From the NCBI RefSeq assembly GCF_001457815.1, contig NZ_LN898221.1, positions 1,378,722-1,442,721 on the forward strand: DNA of 64,000 nucleotides. Direction: 5' to 3'. Source of the stretch: Vitreoscilla massiliensis (GTDB lineage: Bacteria; Pseudomonadota; Gammaproteobacteria; Burkholderiales; Neisseriaceae). A model generated the notes under the pieces. That model did not search any database. It saw only the letters and a program-made list of their open reading frames with translations, and had not been told where the DNA came from. Of the stretch, positions 10,201 through 16,935 are shown piece after piece (position 1 is the stretch's first letter; every line of letters starts with the position of its first letter). The position numbers and the translations under genes are program-made.

Positions 10201-13189
10201 CATCCGAACCATCAATTTGTGTGACCACTGATTGCAATGCAGTGTCTGCATTCACCAAACTGTCTTTGGTATCTTGGCTTAAATCAACTACGTAGTCGGT
10301 TACATTGCTTGCATCTTTATTAGCTGCTGTAACACTCACAGCTGTAGAGCCTGCGCTGACTTTAGCGCCATCGGCATTGACGGTATAAATGGTTTGTCCA
10401 TTGGTACCCGTAGATGAATCTACGCTGGCAACATTGGTACCTTTAATTACCTCTGTTTTAGCGGCTGCTGATGTTTGATCAACATAGTTTTTATTCACAA
10501 TGTGATCACCATCGGTAATGTCACCTGTGTAATACACATCACCTGCATTGTTCACAGTGAAGTTATTACCTAACTTGGTTTCACCTGTGGCATACAAGTT
10601 AGTGGTATTCACATTGGTGAAAGTCACATCATCTGCTGTCGCAACTTCAATACCACCATTTACTGCAGTGAGTTTGATATTACTACCAGTAACGAAATTG
10701 GCTGTGTTGTCAGCTTTATTGATGGTCTTAACATCCGAACCATCAATTTGTGTGACCACTGATTGCAATGCAGTGTCTGCATTCACCAAACTGTCTTTGG
10801 TATCTTGGCTTAAATCAACTACGTAGTCGGTTACATTGCTTGCATCTTTATTAGCTGCTGTAACACTCACAGCTGTAGAGCCTGCGCTGACTTTAGCGCC
10901 ATCGGCATTGACGGTATAAATGGTTTGTCCATTGGTACCCGTAGATGAATCTACGCTGGCAACATTGGTACCTTTAATTACCTCTGTTTTAGCGGCTGCT
11001 GATGTTTGATCAACATAGTTTTTATTCACAATGTGATCACCATCGGTAATGTCACCTGTGTAATACACATCACCTGCATTGTTCACAGTGAAGTTATTAC
11101 CTAACTTGGTTTCACCTGTGGCATACAAGTTAGTGGTATTCACATTGGTGAAAGTCACATCATCTGCTGTCGCAACTTCAATACCACCATTTACTGCAGT
11201 GAGTTTGATATTACTACCAGTAACGAAATTGGCTGTGTTGTCAGCTTTATTGATGGTCTTAACATCCGAACCATCAATTTGTGTGACCACTGATTGCAAT
11301 GCAGTGTCTGCATTCACCAAACTGTCTTTGGTATCTTGGCTTAAATCAACTACGTAGTCGGTTACATTGCTTGCATCTTTATTAGCTGCTGTAACACTCA
11401 CAGCTGTAGAGCCTGCGCTGACTTTAGCGCCATCGGCATTGACGGTATAAATGGTTTGACCATTGGTACCCGTAGATGAATCTACGCTGGCAACATTGGT
11501 ACCTTTAATTACCTCTGTTTTAGCGGCTGCTGATGTTTGATCAACATAGTTTTTATTCACAATGTGATCACCATCGGTAATGTCACCTGTGTAATACACA
11601 TCACCTGCATTGTTCACAGTGAAGTTATTACCTAACTTGGTTTCACCTGTGGCATACAAGTTAGTGGTATTCACATTGGTGAAAGTCACATCATCTGCTG
11701 TTGCAACAATATATTTAGTACTTCCATCATTATTTACATTTGGCGTTACTTTAATATTACTACCTTCAATAACTTCAGTTTTAACTGAAGCTATTGCTTC
11801 ATGAACAGTATTTTTACCAGTTCCGCCAATATCACTCATGGAAATATCGCCATCCAGATTTAACTCTGCATCTCCACCCAATATATTTGCCACACTGTTA
11901 GCAACATTGCCTAAAGCTAAATTAGTTGCATATAACTGGCTACCATTGATTGCATCAGTGCTTAACGCCGAAATATTTCCAGAACCTACATTTTTAATTT
12001 GTCGCTCTTGGCCAATCGAACCAACTGAAACTTGTTTTCCACTATCTGAAACCTGACCGGCAAATGCGCCATAGGAAATGCCATTTAAACTAGTTGATAC
12101 AACTTTTGTAGCATTGGTTGTTGTAGTTGAGTACGCTCCAAGAGCAATTGCATTACTCTTAGAAACTTCAGCGAAACGTCCCAAAGCAACTGCATCCTCA
12201 GCCCAATTAAGAACTTTTGAAGAGTTTCCTATTGCAACTGCACCTTTGCTACCATAATGAGTATATGAATCTGATCCAATTGCTATCGCACCATCTACTT
12301 TTAAAGTACCAGGTTGATCAGCAACTGCATTTGCACCCAGAGCTATACCATAAGCATAGCCCGTTGCTCCAGTGCCAATAGCAATAGCATCCGTGTCCGC
12401 TCCTGACCCCCCTTGGGCGCCAGTACCTATAACAATATCATTAATTTGATTAGCTTTTGTGTGTGCACCCAATGCAATTGAATTAGCACTTGTAGCTAAA
12501 GATGCAGATCCAATTGCGATTGCATCTTCACCATTAGCTATAGTACGACTACTTCCCCAACCCAATGTACCAATAGATCCAATTGCAATTGCACGAGATC
12601 CACTGGCTTGCGCAGATGCCCCTACAGCCACAGAACCATCCGAAGTTGCCGCAGTAGCAGTACCAATAGCAACTGATACCGTTCCAATAGCCGCACTTTC
12701 TCGCCCAAAAGCTAAGCTAGAAATTCCTGTTGCCGTTGTTCTATTTCCTATTGCAGTTCCTGAATTAGAACTATAGCTATATGGGCCTATTGCAATCCCT
12801 CCCCCATATCCGATACTACCAGACACAGTTTGAGCATTGGCACCAATCGCTATAGAAGAACGATCATTTGCATTTGCACTATAACCAATAGCAGTAGAGC
12901 CATTCCCATATAACGTCCCACTTTTCCAAAATGCATAAGGATTATTCCAATAATTCAATCCCAAATTAGTATCATTTGCTATAGCATCTTGTCCTAGTTG
13001 GATACCGGCTCCAGAACCTGTGACTGTAACCGTTTGTGCAGCGAATGATTGCTCTGACAAAAGTAAGCTAATTAAACTGAATGCAACCAATTTTACCGTC
13101 TTACTCTTTTTTTTACTTTTACCCAACTCTGATACAGCTACCCAACTTTTTGTAGTTTCATTCCAAACACTTTTATAAACTTTATTCAT
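1262..13189 (-). CDS. Giant trimeric autotransporter adhesin (YadA/AtaA-like)
   Basis: A 3,975-residue type Vc secreted adhesin. It begins with an extended signal peptide (MNKVYKSVWNETTKSWVAVSE, then a basic stretch and hydrophobic core ending SFAA). Residues about 60-390 are YadA-type head repeats of the AIG.xA.A kind. Residues about 496-3381 are about 16.3 copies of a 177-residue neck/stalk unit containing motifs such as ATADDVTFTNVNTTNL and GDITDGDHIVNKNYVD. A final non-repeated stalk has several DAVNxxQL necks. The last ~95 residues form the trimeric beta-barrel anchor ending YRWR. It would trimerise in the outer membrane and mediate adhesion; the ligand is unknown. An AGGG box precedes the ATG. 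A TpgA-like gene follows. The repeat number could be wrong if the assembly collapsed or expanded the array. Confidence 0.95.
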   Translation of the reverse strand: MNKVYKSVWNETTKSWVAVSELGKSKKKSKTVKLVAFSLISLLLSEQSFAAQTVTVTGSGAGIQLGQDAIANDTNLGLNYWNNPYAFWKSGTLYGNGSTAIGYSANANDRSSIAIGANAQTVSGSIGYGGGIAIGPYSYSSNSGTAIGNRTTATGISSLAFGRESAAIGTVSVAIGTATAATSDGSVAVGASAQASGSRAIAIGSIGTLGWGSSRTIANGEDAIAIGSASLATSANSIALGAHTKANQINDIVIGTGAQGGSGADTDAIAIGTGATGYAYGIALGANAVADQPGTLKVDGAIAIGSDSYTHYGSKGAVAIGNSSKVLNWAEDAVALGRFAEVSKSNAIALGAYSTTTTNATKVVSTSLNGISYGAFAGQVSDSGKQVSVGSIGQERQIKNVGSGNISALSTDAINGSQLYATNLALGNVANSVANILGGDAELNLDGDISMSDIGGTGKNTVHEAIASVKTEVIEGSNIKVTPNVNNDGSTKYIVATADDVTFTNVNTTNLYATGETKLGNNFTVNNAGDVYYTGDITDGDHIVNKNYVDQTSAAAKTEVIKGTNVASVDSSTGTNGQTIYTVNADGAKVSAGSTAVSVTAANKDASNVTDYVVDLSQDTKDSLVNADTALQSVVTQIDGSDVKTINKADNTANFVTGSNIKLTAVNGGIEVATADDVTFTNVNTTNLYATGETKLGNNFTVNNAGDVYYTGDITDGDHIVNKNYVDQTSAAAKTEVIKGTNVASVDSSTGTNGQTIYTVNADGAKVSAGSTAVSVTAANKDASNVTDYVVDLSQDTKDSLVNADTALQSVVTQIDGSDVKTINKADNTANFVTGSNIKLTAVNGGIEVATADDVTFTNVNTTNLYATGETKLGNNFTVNNAGDVYYTGDITDGDHIVNKNYVDQTSAAAKTEVIKGTNVASVDSSTGTNGQTIYTVNADGAKVSAGSTAVSVTAANKDASNVTDYVVDLSQDTKDSLVNADTALQSVVTQIDGSDVKTINKADNTANFVTGSNIKLTAVNGGIEVATADDVTFTNVNTTNLYATGETKLGNNFTVNNAGDVYYTGDITDGDHIVNKNYVDQTSAAAKTEVIKGTNVASVDSSTGTNGQTIYTVNADGAKVSAGSTAVSVTAANKDASNVTDYVVDLSQDTKDSLVNADTALQSVVTQIDGSDVKTINKADNTANFVTGSNIKLTAVNGGIEVATADDVTFTNVNTTNLYATGETKLGNNFTVNNAGDVYYTGDITDGDHIVNKNYVDQTSAAAKTEVIKGTNVASVDSSTGTNGQTIYTVNADGAKVSAGSTAVSVTAANKDASNVTDYVVDLSQDTKDSLVNADTALQSVVTQIDGSDVKTINKADNTANFVTGSNIKLTAVNGGIEVATADDVTFTNVNTTNLYATGETKLGNNFTVNNAGDVYYTGDITDGDHIVNKNYVDQTSAAAKTEVIKGTNVASVDSSTGTNGQTIYTVNADGAKVSAGSTAVSVTAANKDASNVTDYVVDLSQDTKDSLVNADTALQSVVTQIDGSDVKTINKADNTANFVTGSNIKLTAVNGGIEVATADDVTFTNVNTTNLYATGETKLGNNFTVNNAGDVYYTGDITDGDHIVNKNYVDQTSAAAKTEVIKGTNVASVDSSTGTNGQTIYTVNADGAKVSAGSTAVSVTAANKDASNVTDYVVDLSQDTKDSLVNADTALQSVVTQIDGSDVKTINKADNTANFVTGSNIKLTAVNGGIEVATADDVTFTNVNTTNLYATGETKLGNNFTVNNAGDVYYTGDITDGDHIVNKNYVDQTSAAAKTEVIKGTNVASVDSSTGTNGQTIYTVNADGAKVSAGSTAVSVTAANKDASNVTDYVVDLSQDTKDSLVNADTALQSVVTQIDGSDVKTINKADNTANFVTGSNIKLTAVNGGIEVATADDVTFTNVNTTNLYATGETKLGNNFTVNNAGDVYYTGDITDGDHIVNKNYVDQTSAAAKTEVIKGTNVASVDSSTGTNGQTIYTVNADGAKVSAGSTAVSVTAANKDASNVTDYVVDLSQDTKDSLVNADTALQSVVTQIDGSDVKTINKADNTANFVTGSNIKLTAVNGGIEVATADDVTFTNVNTTNLYATGETKLGNNFTVNNAGDVYYTGDITDGDHIVNKNYVDQTSAAAKTEVIKGTNVASVDSSTGTNGQTIYTVNADGAKVSAGSTAVSVTAANKDASNVTDYVVDLSQDTKDSLVNADTALQSVVTQIDGSDVKTINKADNTANFVTGSNIKLTAVNGGIEVATADDVTFTNVNTTNLYATGETKLGNNFTVNNAGDVYYTGDITDGDHIVNKNYVDQTSAAAKTEVIKGTNVASVDSSTGTNGQTIYTVNADGAKVSAGSTAVSVTAANKDASNVTDYVVDLSQDTKDSLVNADTALQSVVTQIDGSDVKTINKADNTANFVTGSNIKLTAVNGGIEVATADDVTFTNVNTTNLYATGETKLGNNFTVNNAGDVYYTGDITDGDHIVNKNYVDQTSAAAKTEVIKGTNVASVDSSTGTNGQTIYTVNADGAKVSAGSTAVSVTAANKDASNVTDYVVDLSQDTKDSLVNADTALQSVVTQIDGSDVKTINKADNTANFVTGSNIKLTAVNGGIEVATADDVTFTNVNTTNLYATGETKLGNNFTVNNAGDVYYTGDITDGDHIVNKNYVDQTSAAAKTEVIKGTNVASVDSSTGTNGQTIYTVNADGAKVSAGSTAVSVTAANKDASNVTDYVVDLSQDTKDSLVNADTALQSVVTQIDGSDVKTINKADNTANFVTGSNIKLTAVNGGIEVATADDVTFTNVNTTNLYATGETKLGNNFTVNNAGDVYYTGDITDGDHIVNKNYVDQTSAAAKTEVIKGTNVASVDSSTGTNGQTIYTVNADGAKVSAGSTAVSVTAANKDASNVTDYVVDLSQDTKDSLVNADTALQSVVTQIDGSDVKTINKADNTANFVTGSNIKLTAVNGGIEVATADDVTFTNVNTTNLYATGETKLGNNFTVNNAGDVYYTGDITDGDHIVNKNYVDQTSAAAKTEVIKGTNVASVDSSTGTNGQTIYTVNADGAKVSAGSTAVSVTAANKDASNVTDYVVDLSQDTKDSLVNADTALQSVVTQIDGSDVKTINKADNTANFVTGSNIKLTAVNGGIEVATADDVTFTNVNTTNLYATGETKLGNNFTVNNAGDVYYTGDITDGDHIVNKNYVDQTSAAAKTEVIKGTNVASVDSSTGTNGQTIYTVNADGAKVSAGSTAVSVTAANKDASNVTDYVVDLSQDTKDSLVNADTALQSVVTQIDGSDVKTINKADNTANFVTGSNIKLTAVNGGIEVATADDVTFTNVNTTNLYATGETKLGNNFTVNNAGDVYYTGDITDGDHIVNKNYVDNSIDDLANSPIYFAGNHGTSIAKKLGETLGIVGANAVSLSQTLSWDTSSAVNGAYSSQNLQTISNSNGIQIQMADRPEFSGLVINGKDGKDASINFIASDGSAGMSIVGKNGIDGKQGLTFVGVNGKDGVSFTDDGRITNVTAGKDGKDAVNMDQLTDVNNTANKGWNLTTNGSASSSNVKPGDIVDFSNGDNNLIITNNGNNVSVDLASKVTLGTGNNAVTIDGDNGKVILGDTTISKDGITIVNGPSITKNGIDAGDKQITGVASGLGGNKLTDVSGKDLNNAVNVGDLQTVVSDINHNVAASKTEVTAGNNMVVKSSIGKDGQTIYEVATADKVNFKQVTVGSVTIDQSKVDNKGNTIIAGVGEGEISQNSTEAVNGSQLFETNNKVTQNTADITNINQTLDKGLNFSADSGSTVNKKLGDTVTITGDGNIKTVTTSNGVQVSLSDNIKIGTVEADSVVVNNNITVKEDANIDMGGNTIHNVGAGSEVTDAVNVGQLNQVAGKLENRINTVEDNANAGIAAAVAIANLPQAYEPGSRVAAIATGIYEGEVGYALGVSAISDGGNWIIKASGTANSQKNYSVGAGVGYRWR
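3044..11701. repeat. Tandem array of 531-bp units within the adhesin gene
   Basis: About 16.3 direct copies of a 531-bp unit (177 codons, in frame), spanning 8,658 bp. Copies begin at about 3051, 3582, 4113 and so on. The copies appear identical as read; the one difference I saw is an A in place of T at 11459 in the last complete unit. The flanks diverge abruptly before 3044 and after 11701. Near-total identity implies recent amplification or ongoing gene conversion, and predicts copy-number variation between isolates without loss of frame. Confidence 0.97.
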
Positions 13190-13287
13190 TGATCTAACCC
13201 TGCTAAAAATTTAAGTTAAACTCTAATACCAATCTGTTATGCGAGTTGAATAAAATTTTAGCAACAGTTATAAAGAACTCTCAAATA

Positions 13288-13315
13288 TTCATAATAAAGT
13301 TTTATATGTAAACAA
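13288..13315 (-). promoter_or_regulatory. Candidate sigma-70 promoter of the adhesin
   Basis: On the minus strand, TTGTTT (13310-13315) is followed after 16 bases by TATGAA (13288-13293), about 100 bp upstream of the adhesin ATG. The surrounding DNA is AT-rich, so chance matches are common. Confidence 0.35.
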
Positions 13316-13330
13316 TTTATTTATTACAAA

Positions 13331-13337
13331 CCCCCCC
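13331..13337 (-). repeat. Homopolymer tract (G7 on the gene strand) upstream of adhesin promoter
   Basis: Seven consecutive C on the plus strand, the only conspicuous G/C run in an AT-rich region, 15 bases upstream of the candidate -35. In Neisseria, poly-G/C tracts near promoters mediate phase variation. Seven bases is short for that role. Confidence 0.4.
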
Positions 13338-14155
13338 ACTTAAACTACCAAATTTAATTACAACATACTGATTTATAAATAATTTTAAAAAAATATAGTA
13401 TAAGGAAATTTCAAATAAATTATTATTAATATATTTATAATTAGTAAGATACCAAATATTGCCTAATAAATATCGAAATATAATTTCAATATTCATAATT
13501 ATTAACTTACGATGCTTTAATTTATTTTACTAATAGTGTAGAAACTATCATAAAAAATATTAGCTTCCGTCTATATAACCAAAAGGACTAATGCCACCAA
13601 GATTTCTCTATATATTTTTATTTTTAACAAAATCATAAAGATAGAATATTTACAACATACAACACTTTCTATATTTTCATTTATATAAATATATTAATAA
13701 AAAAATATAGCCTATTTTTTTGTTATCTTTTTTACAACATACTTTAACTTTAAATATTGAGCAAATACATTAAAACCATTTAATTACATATAGTTAATTA
13801 ATAACTCTAATTGTATTTAATATGTTTTATCTTCAGTATTAGTTCTACAAATTTCAATACCAAATTAAAATCTTGTTAATACATACTATTTATTGAAGGC
13901 TTTAAATAGTGTTTAAGATCAGCATGAAAGCTGAAGCTGGCCATAAGTTTAATGAAATGCTTTATTGTTAGTCCCCCTACCATTGTTAATTCCCCTTTTC
14001 ATTGGTCTTTCTGGTTCGACAAAACAAGCAGTGATGTATTCAACTTATTTTTATAATGAGGTTACCTTCAAACCATATTGCATGGAGCTTTTCGAACATA
14101 AGGCTTACAGAACTATTCTCTTGATTATTGCTCAACCCAACCAAAGACAAAAAAT

Positions 14156-14184
14156 GGCGTCCTGTACATTACAGGACGCCTTTT
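14156..14184. terminator. Strong bidirectional terminator hairpin
   Basis: GGCGTCCTGTA and its exact complement flank a 3-base loop, with TTTT on the right and an A-run on the left, so it can terminate in both directions. It lies just outside the insertion-sequence remnant. Confidence 0.75.
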
Positions 14185-14293
14185 AAAACCCTTTTTTCCA
14201 TACATGGTCTCACTCTACGATAAAATTCAGACTGTTCAGCTGTCAAATATGGTTTAAAAGTGTGCCACTGTTATGGTCTAAAAGTGGTCCACT

Positions 14294-15019
14294 TTAAGAG
14301 CGGTTTTTGAACCGGTAAGACTCATTTCCCGTCTCAAATATTTCACAGTGATGTACCAATCTGTCTAACAAAGCTGCCGTCATTTTTTCATCAGCAAACA
14401 GATTGACCCACTCACTGAAAGCCAAGTTGGTGGTAATCATTAAGCTGGTTTGTTCATGCAGTTGACTGATTAAATGAAACAGCAAAGCCCCTCCTTTTTG
14501 ACTGAAGGGTAAATAACCCAACTCATCCAGAATCACCAAATCATAACGATTTTGCTGTGCTGTCAGTTTCAGTTCACCACTGTTCTTGTCTTGTTCTAAT
14601 TTATTGACCAGATCCAACACATTCCAGAATCTGACTTTGTATCCCATCGTAGCGGCCTGTATCCCCAGCGAGGTGGCAATGTGGGTTTTGCCTGTACCTG
14701 GCCCTCCCACCAAGACCACATTGCGCTTTTGTTCGATGTAGTGACCATCGTTCAGCAGCTCAATTGTGGGTTGATGCAGAGGACTTTGTTCGAAGTCGAA
14801 ATCCGTGAGTGATTTGCTCTGTGGGAATTTGGCCTGAGCAATGCGGTATTGAATGCTGCGAGTGTGTCTGGCCAATTGTTCTACATTCAAGAGCCGGCTT
14901 AAGATATCCAGTGTAGAGCGCTTTCAGCGAATGCCATCTACCATGATTTCATCCCAATTCTCCATCATGGCATTGAGTTTTAATTGGCCAAGCAGCACCA
15001 TCAACTCATCCCTTTGCAT
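14294..15019 (-). pseudogene. istB: istB-like transposition helper ATPase, interrupted by a stop
   Basis: IstB is the AAA+ ATPase that assists IstA. Reading from the ATG at 15017-15019, 31 codons beginning MQRDELMVLLGQLKL are followed by TGA at 14924-14926. The frame then continues as KRSTLDILSRLLNVEQLARH to the end. Walker A is GGPGTGKTH and Walker B is VILDELGYLP. The TGA probably arose from CGA (Arg), since IstB proteins have a basic residue pair there. Without the stop the protein would be about 241 residues, near normal IstB length. A shortened product could start at an internal TTG, but it would lack the N-terminal domain. The start overlaps the end of istA, as in intact IS21 elements. 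Confidence 0.85.
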
Positions 15020-15401
15020 AAGACCCTTTCGTTAATAAACTGTCGTATTGCTGGCAATTAACGCTGGTGCGCAAAGTACCTGGTTTGCGTTCCAGTAAGT
15101 CCAAATAGTGCAAGGGCTGGTAACTGATGCCGCTGCGTTGAAAGCTGCGTGTGTATTCTGCAAGCAATTGCGATCTATTGGTTAAACGGATGGTGTGGGC
15201 AGTAATGGCTTTGCCCACACAAGCAACAGGTACACAGTATTGGTGGTCATCAATGCGCACCAATGATTGACTGTTGACCCGCAACACCTCCAGTCTCAAA
15301 CCCAAATAACGCCGGTAAGTGTTCAGTGCCAAACGCACTTGCTGGAATGCTTGAGATAAATTTAATCCCGTCATTTCTGGATGTTTGCTGCCCTCCATCA
15401 A
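15006..15401 (-). pseudogene. istA: C-terminal fragment of IstA transposase
   Basis: 131 codons remain of a transposase normally about 500 residues long. The fragment carries the beta-barrel-like C-terminal portion, with DDHQYCVPVACVGKAITA and LHYLDLLERKPGTL, characteristic of IstA. The DDE catalytic core is absent, so it cannot transpose. Its last codons overlap the start of istB by 14 bp, as in IS21. Confidence 0.8.
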
Positions 15402-15459
15402 CCTTAAACACTGTTACTTAAATAGGTATTGAGTTCATGCAGTGAGTGAAAGGCCAACA

Positions 15460-15669
15460 TGGATTGATTTCGATTTTGAAACTAAATTATGGAACATTCC
15501 TGCAGAACACATGAAGCAAAATCGGCCATTCACAATAACTCTACCGATCTAGGCTTGTGAAATCTTACTTGATTTACAATCATTAAATGGTCAGTCTGAA
15601 TTTGTATTTCCTGCTTCTAAGAAAGGCGGGTCGATTCAAGATTATTCACTTCGATATAGGCACCGTTAG
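15460..15669 (+). pseudogene. Tyrosine integrase fragment
   Basis: An open frame resembling the catalytic region of P4-type tyrosine recombinases: WIDFDFETKLWNIPAEHMK, QNRPFTITLP, then a TAG, then LLDLQSLNGQSEFVFPASKK. The in-frame TAG and absence of the N-terminus and the catalytic tyrosine box show it is dead. It is a trace of an integrated island on the plus strand next to the IS remnant. Confidence 0.65.
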
Positions 15670-15712
15670 CACTCTAATAAGCTCTGGGACGACCACTTAA
15701 ACCACATTTAGG

Positions 15713-15859
15713 TTAGTATTGAGAAATGAAGAATGTGCGAATGTTTTTACCTGTAGCATCTGTAAAAGCCTTATTGGCTTGATTACAGTCATTCTTAGCC
15801 AAGTAAGCCAATGCATACTTCACATTATTAATCTTATCAGCCTCGCTGTAATGCACCAT
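15713..15859 (-). CDS. Short ORF of unknown function, possibly a gene fragment
   Basis: A 48-residue frame (MVHYSEADKINNVKYALAYL onwards) that reads like genuine protein. An upstream in-frame stretch ending in a stop (WQCEI, stop) suggests this is the tail of a broken longer gene. I do not recognise the family. It lies between the integrase fragment and small exported-protein genes. Confidence 0.3.
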   Translation of the reverse strand: MVHYSEADKINNVKYALAYLAKNDCNQANKAFTDATGKNIRTFFISQY

Positions 15860-15931
15860 TCCAGCTTTACATTTCTAAATTTCACACTGCCATTTAGGCC
15901 AACTTTAAACAAAAAAAATATTGGTAATGTA

Positions 15932-15971
15932 CAAATGGACATACGCAACAGTAGTTGCGTATGTCTATTTG
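15932..15971. repeat. Long hairpin
   Basis: CAAAT, one mismatch, GACATACGCAAC, loop AGTA, then the complement. The 12-bp inner stem extends to 18 bp with one mismatch. It could be a terminator for the leftward gene above or an inverted-repeat element; no clear T-run adjoins it. Confidence 0.5.
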
Positions 15972-16056
15972 TTCGTAAAAGCAGCCAGTGTCTAAAACAT
16001 CAACCTACATGTAGAAACTACCGTGTATGGTCTTTTCACATGCTCACTGGTTTAAA

Positions 16057-16341
16057 TTACTGATCGTATTCTTTAGCTGCAATGGCTTCTAATTTGCGAG
16101 TATAAGCACGACAACCCTGTGAACGGCTTTTTTCACACATGCGCTCCAGCTTATTGCATGGAGTTACATCTAATCCGTAACAAATTTGTGCGGATTGTGC
16201 AGTGGCAGACAGGACTTTAGGCACAGTAACATTGTATTCACGTTTCATCATGTTTCTGAATGCGGCAGTGGTTTCTACCGATTCTGCAAAAACCAATGCA
16301 TTACATGCCAATAAAATGCTGGTTAAAATAAGTTTTTTCAT
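16057..16341 (-). CDS. Small exported protein of unknown function
   Basis: 94 residues with a Sec signal peptide (MKKLILTSILLACNALVFA, cleavage near residue 19). The mature part holds four cysteines (ICYGLDVTPCNKLERMCEKSRSQGC), likely two periplasmic disulfides. The ATG at 16339-16341 is preferred over one five codons upstream because a GAG box lies in front of it and the signal peptide then has normal length. First of three neighbouring leftward genes for small exported proteins. I do not recognise the family. Confidence 0.65.
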   Translation of the reverse strand: MKKLILTSILLACNALVFAESVETTAAFRNMMKREYNVTVPKVLSATAQSAQICYGLDVTPCNKLERMCEKSRSQGCRAYTRKLEAIAAKEYDQ

Positions 16342-16434
16342 AGCTACTCTTTTCATTAAATTAAAGATAAAAGTTGAGGTGTTAAGCCAGCCTACTGGCT
16401 ACTTGCTTGTACCAAGCAGGGGTAATCTCTGAAA

Positions 16435-16800
16435 CTACCAAGCACAAACCTTAAAATCGCTTCCTACCCAACAGGCTTTTTGATTTTGTGAGCGCGTTGC
16501 TTCACCCCAGCGTGAATTATGACCACCTGAAAGTGAGCCTCGTACTTCTGCATGATTGCGCTCAGTGATATAAACACTGACATCCATAATGTTTCTAAAC
16601 AGTGGCTTGTTCGGGCTCTGGCTCATCAAAGTAAAAGACCCTCCAGCACTGGGAATAAACGTACATTTTCCTTTAAATGCAGTTCGCCCGTTTTCATCAA
16701 TCTGACATGTGGCGGATTTAGGTGCAGCAACCACCATATTGCTGTGTGCCAAGATACTGATACCCATTAAAAGCACCGCTATTTTTGTTTTCAATTTCAT
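16435..16800 (-). CDS. Small exported protein of unknown function
   Basis: 121 residues with a signal peptide (basic MKLKTK, hydrophobic core, cleavage near AHSNMVVAA). The mature part has cysteines at CQIDENGRTAFKGKC and a C-terminal CWVGSDFKVCAW, suggesting two disulfides in a small periplasmic or secreted domain. I do not recognise the family. It lies between two other small exported proteins in the same orientation with gaps of about 100-135 bp. Confidence 0.65.
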   Translation of the reverse strand: MKLKTKIAVLLMGISILAHSNMVVAAPKSATCQIDENGRTAFKGKCTFIPSAGGSFTLMSQSPNKPLFRNIMDVSVYITERNHAEVRGSLSGGHNSRWGEATRSQNQKACWVGSDFKVCAW

Positions 16801-16935
16801 TTCCCTTTGCTGATGAGCTCTCGGTTAAAGACAGAATAAAGTCAGCAGTGGACAGGATGTGTTCACTGCGGTTATTAAATATGTGGCTTTTTATGTTGCG
16901 GATGTAAACTATGTACTGTGATATGGGTGGCTACA

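Larger units (their letters stand above)
13190..14229. other. AT-rich intergenic region upstream of the adhesin
   Basis: About 1 kb of strongly AT-rich DNA. I find no credible gene on either strand. It holds a candidate adhesin promoter, a C7 tract and a strong hairpin near 14156, listed separately. The low GC contrasts with the chromosome to the right and fits horizontally acquired DNA. Confidence 0.7.
14230..15420 (-). mobile_element. Decayed IS21-family insertion sequence
   Basis: The element holds an istB helper gene with an internal stop and only the C-terminal end of the istA transposase. Its istB-side end (about 14230-14298) has two similar short repeats (TTTAAAAGTGTGCCAC and TCTAAAAGTGGTCCAC), the kind of multiple terminal repeat seen in IS21 elements. 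The istA-side end is missing; sequence near 15420-15460 passes into an integrase remnant. Exact borders were not determined. Confidence 0.75.

Noticed and set aside
3114..11357. Sixteen identical 92-residue open frames on the plus strand, spaced 531 bp apart
   Set aside because: They are the antisense shadow of the adhesin tandem repeat. They start identically in each unit, lack ribosome-binding sites and have no independent protein character.
3044..11701. CRISPR-like periodicity of repeats
   Set aside because: The 531-bp units are continuous coding repeats without unique spacers, so it is not a CRISPR array. No cas genes are present.
13965..14186. 73-residue open frame on the plus strand upstream of the IS remnant
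   Set aside because: It runs into the terminator hairpin, has no ribosome-binding site and looks like random AT-rich translation.
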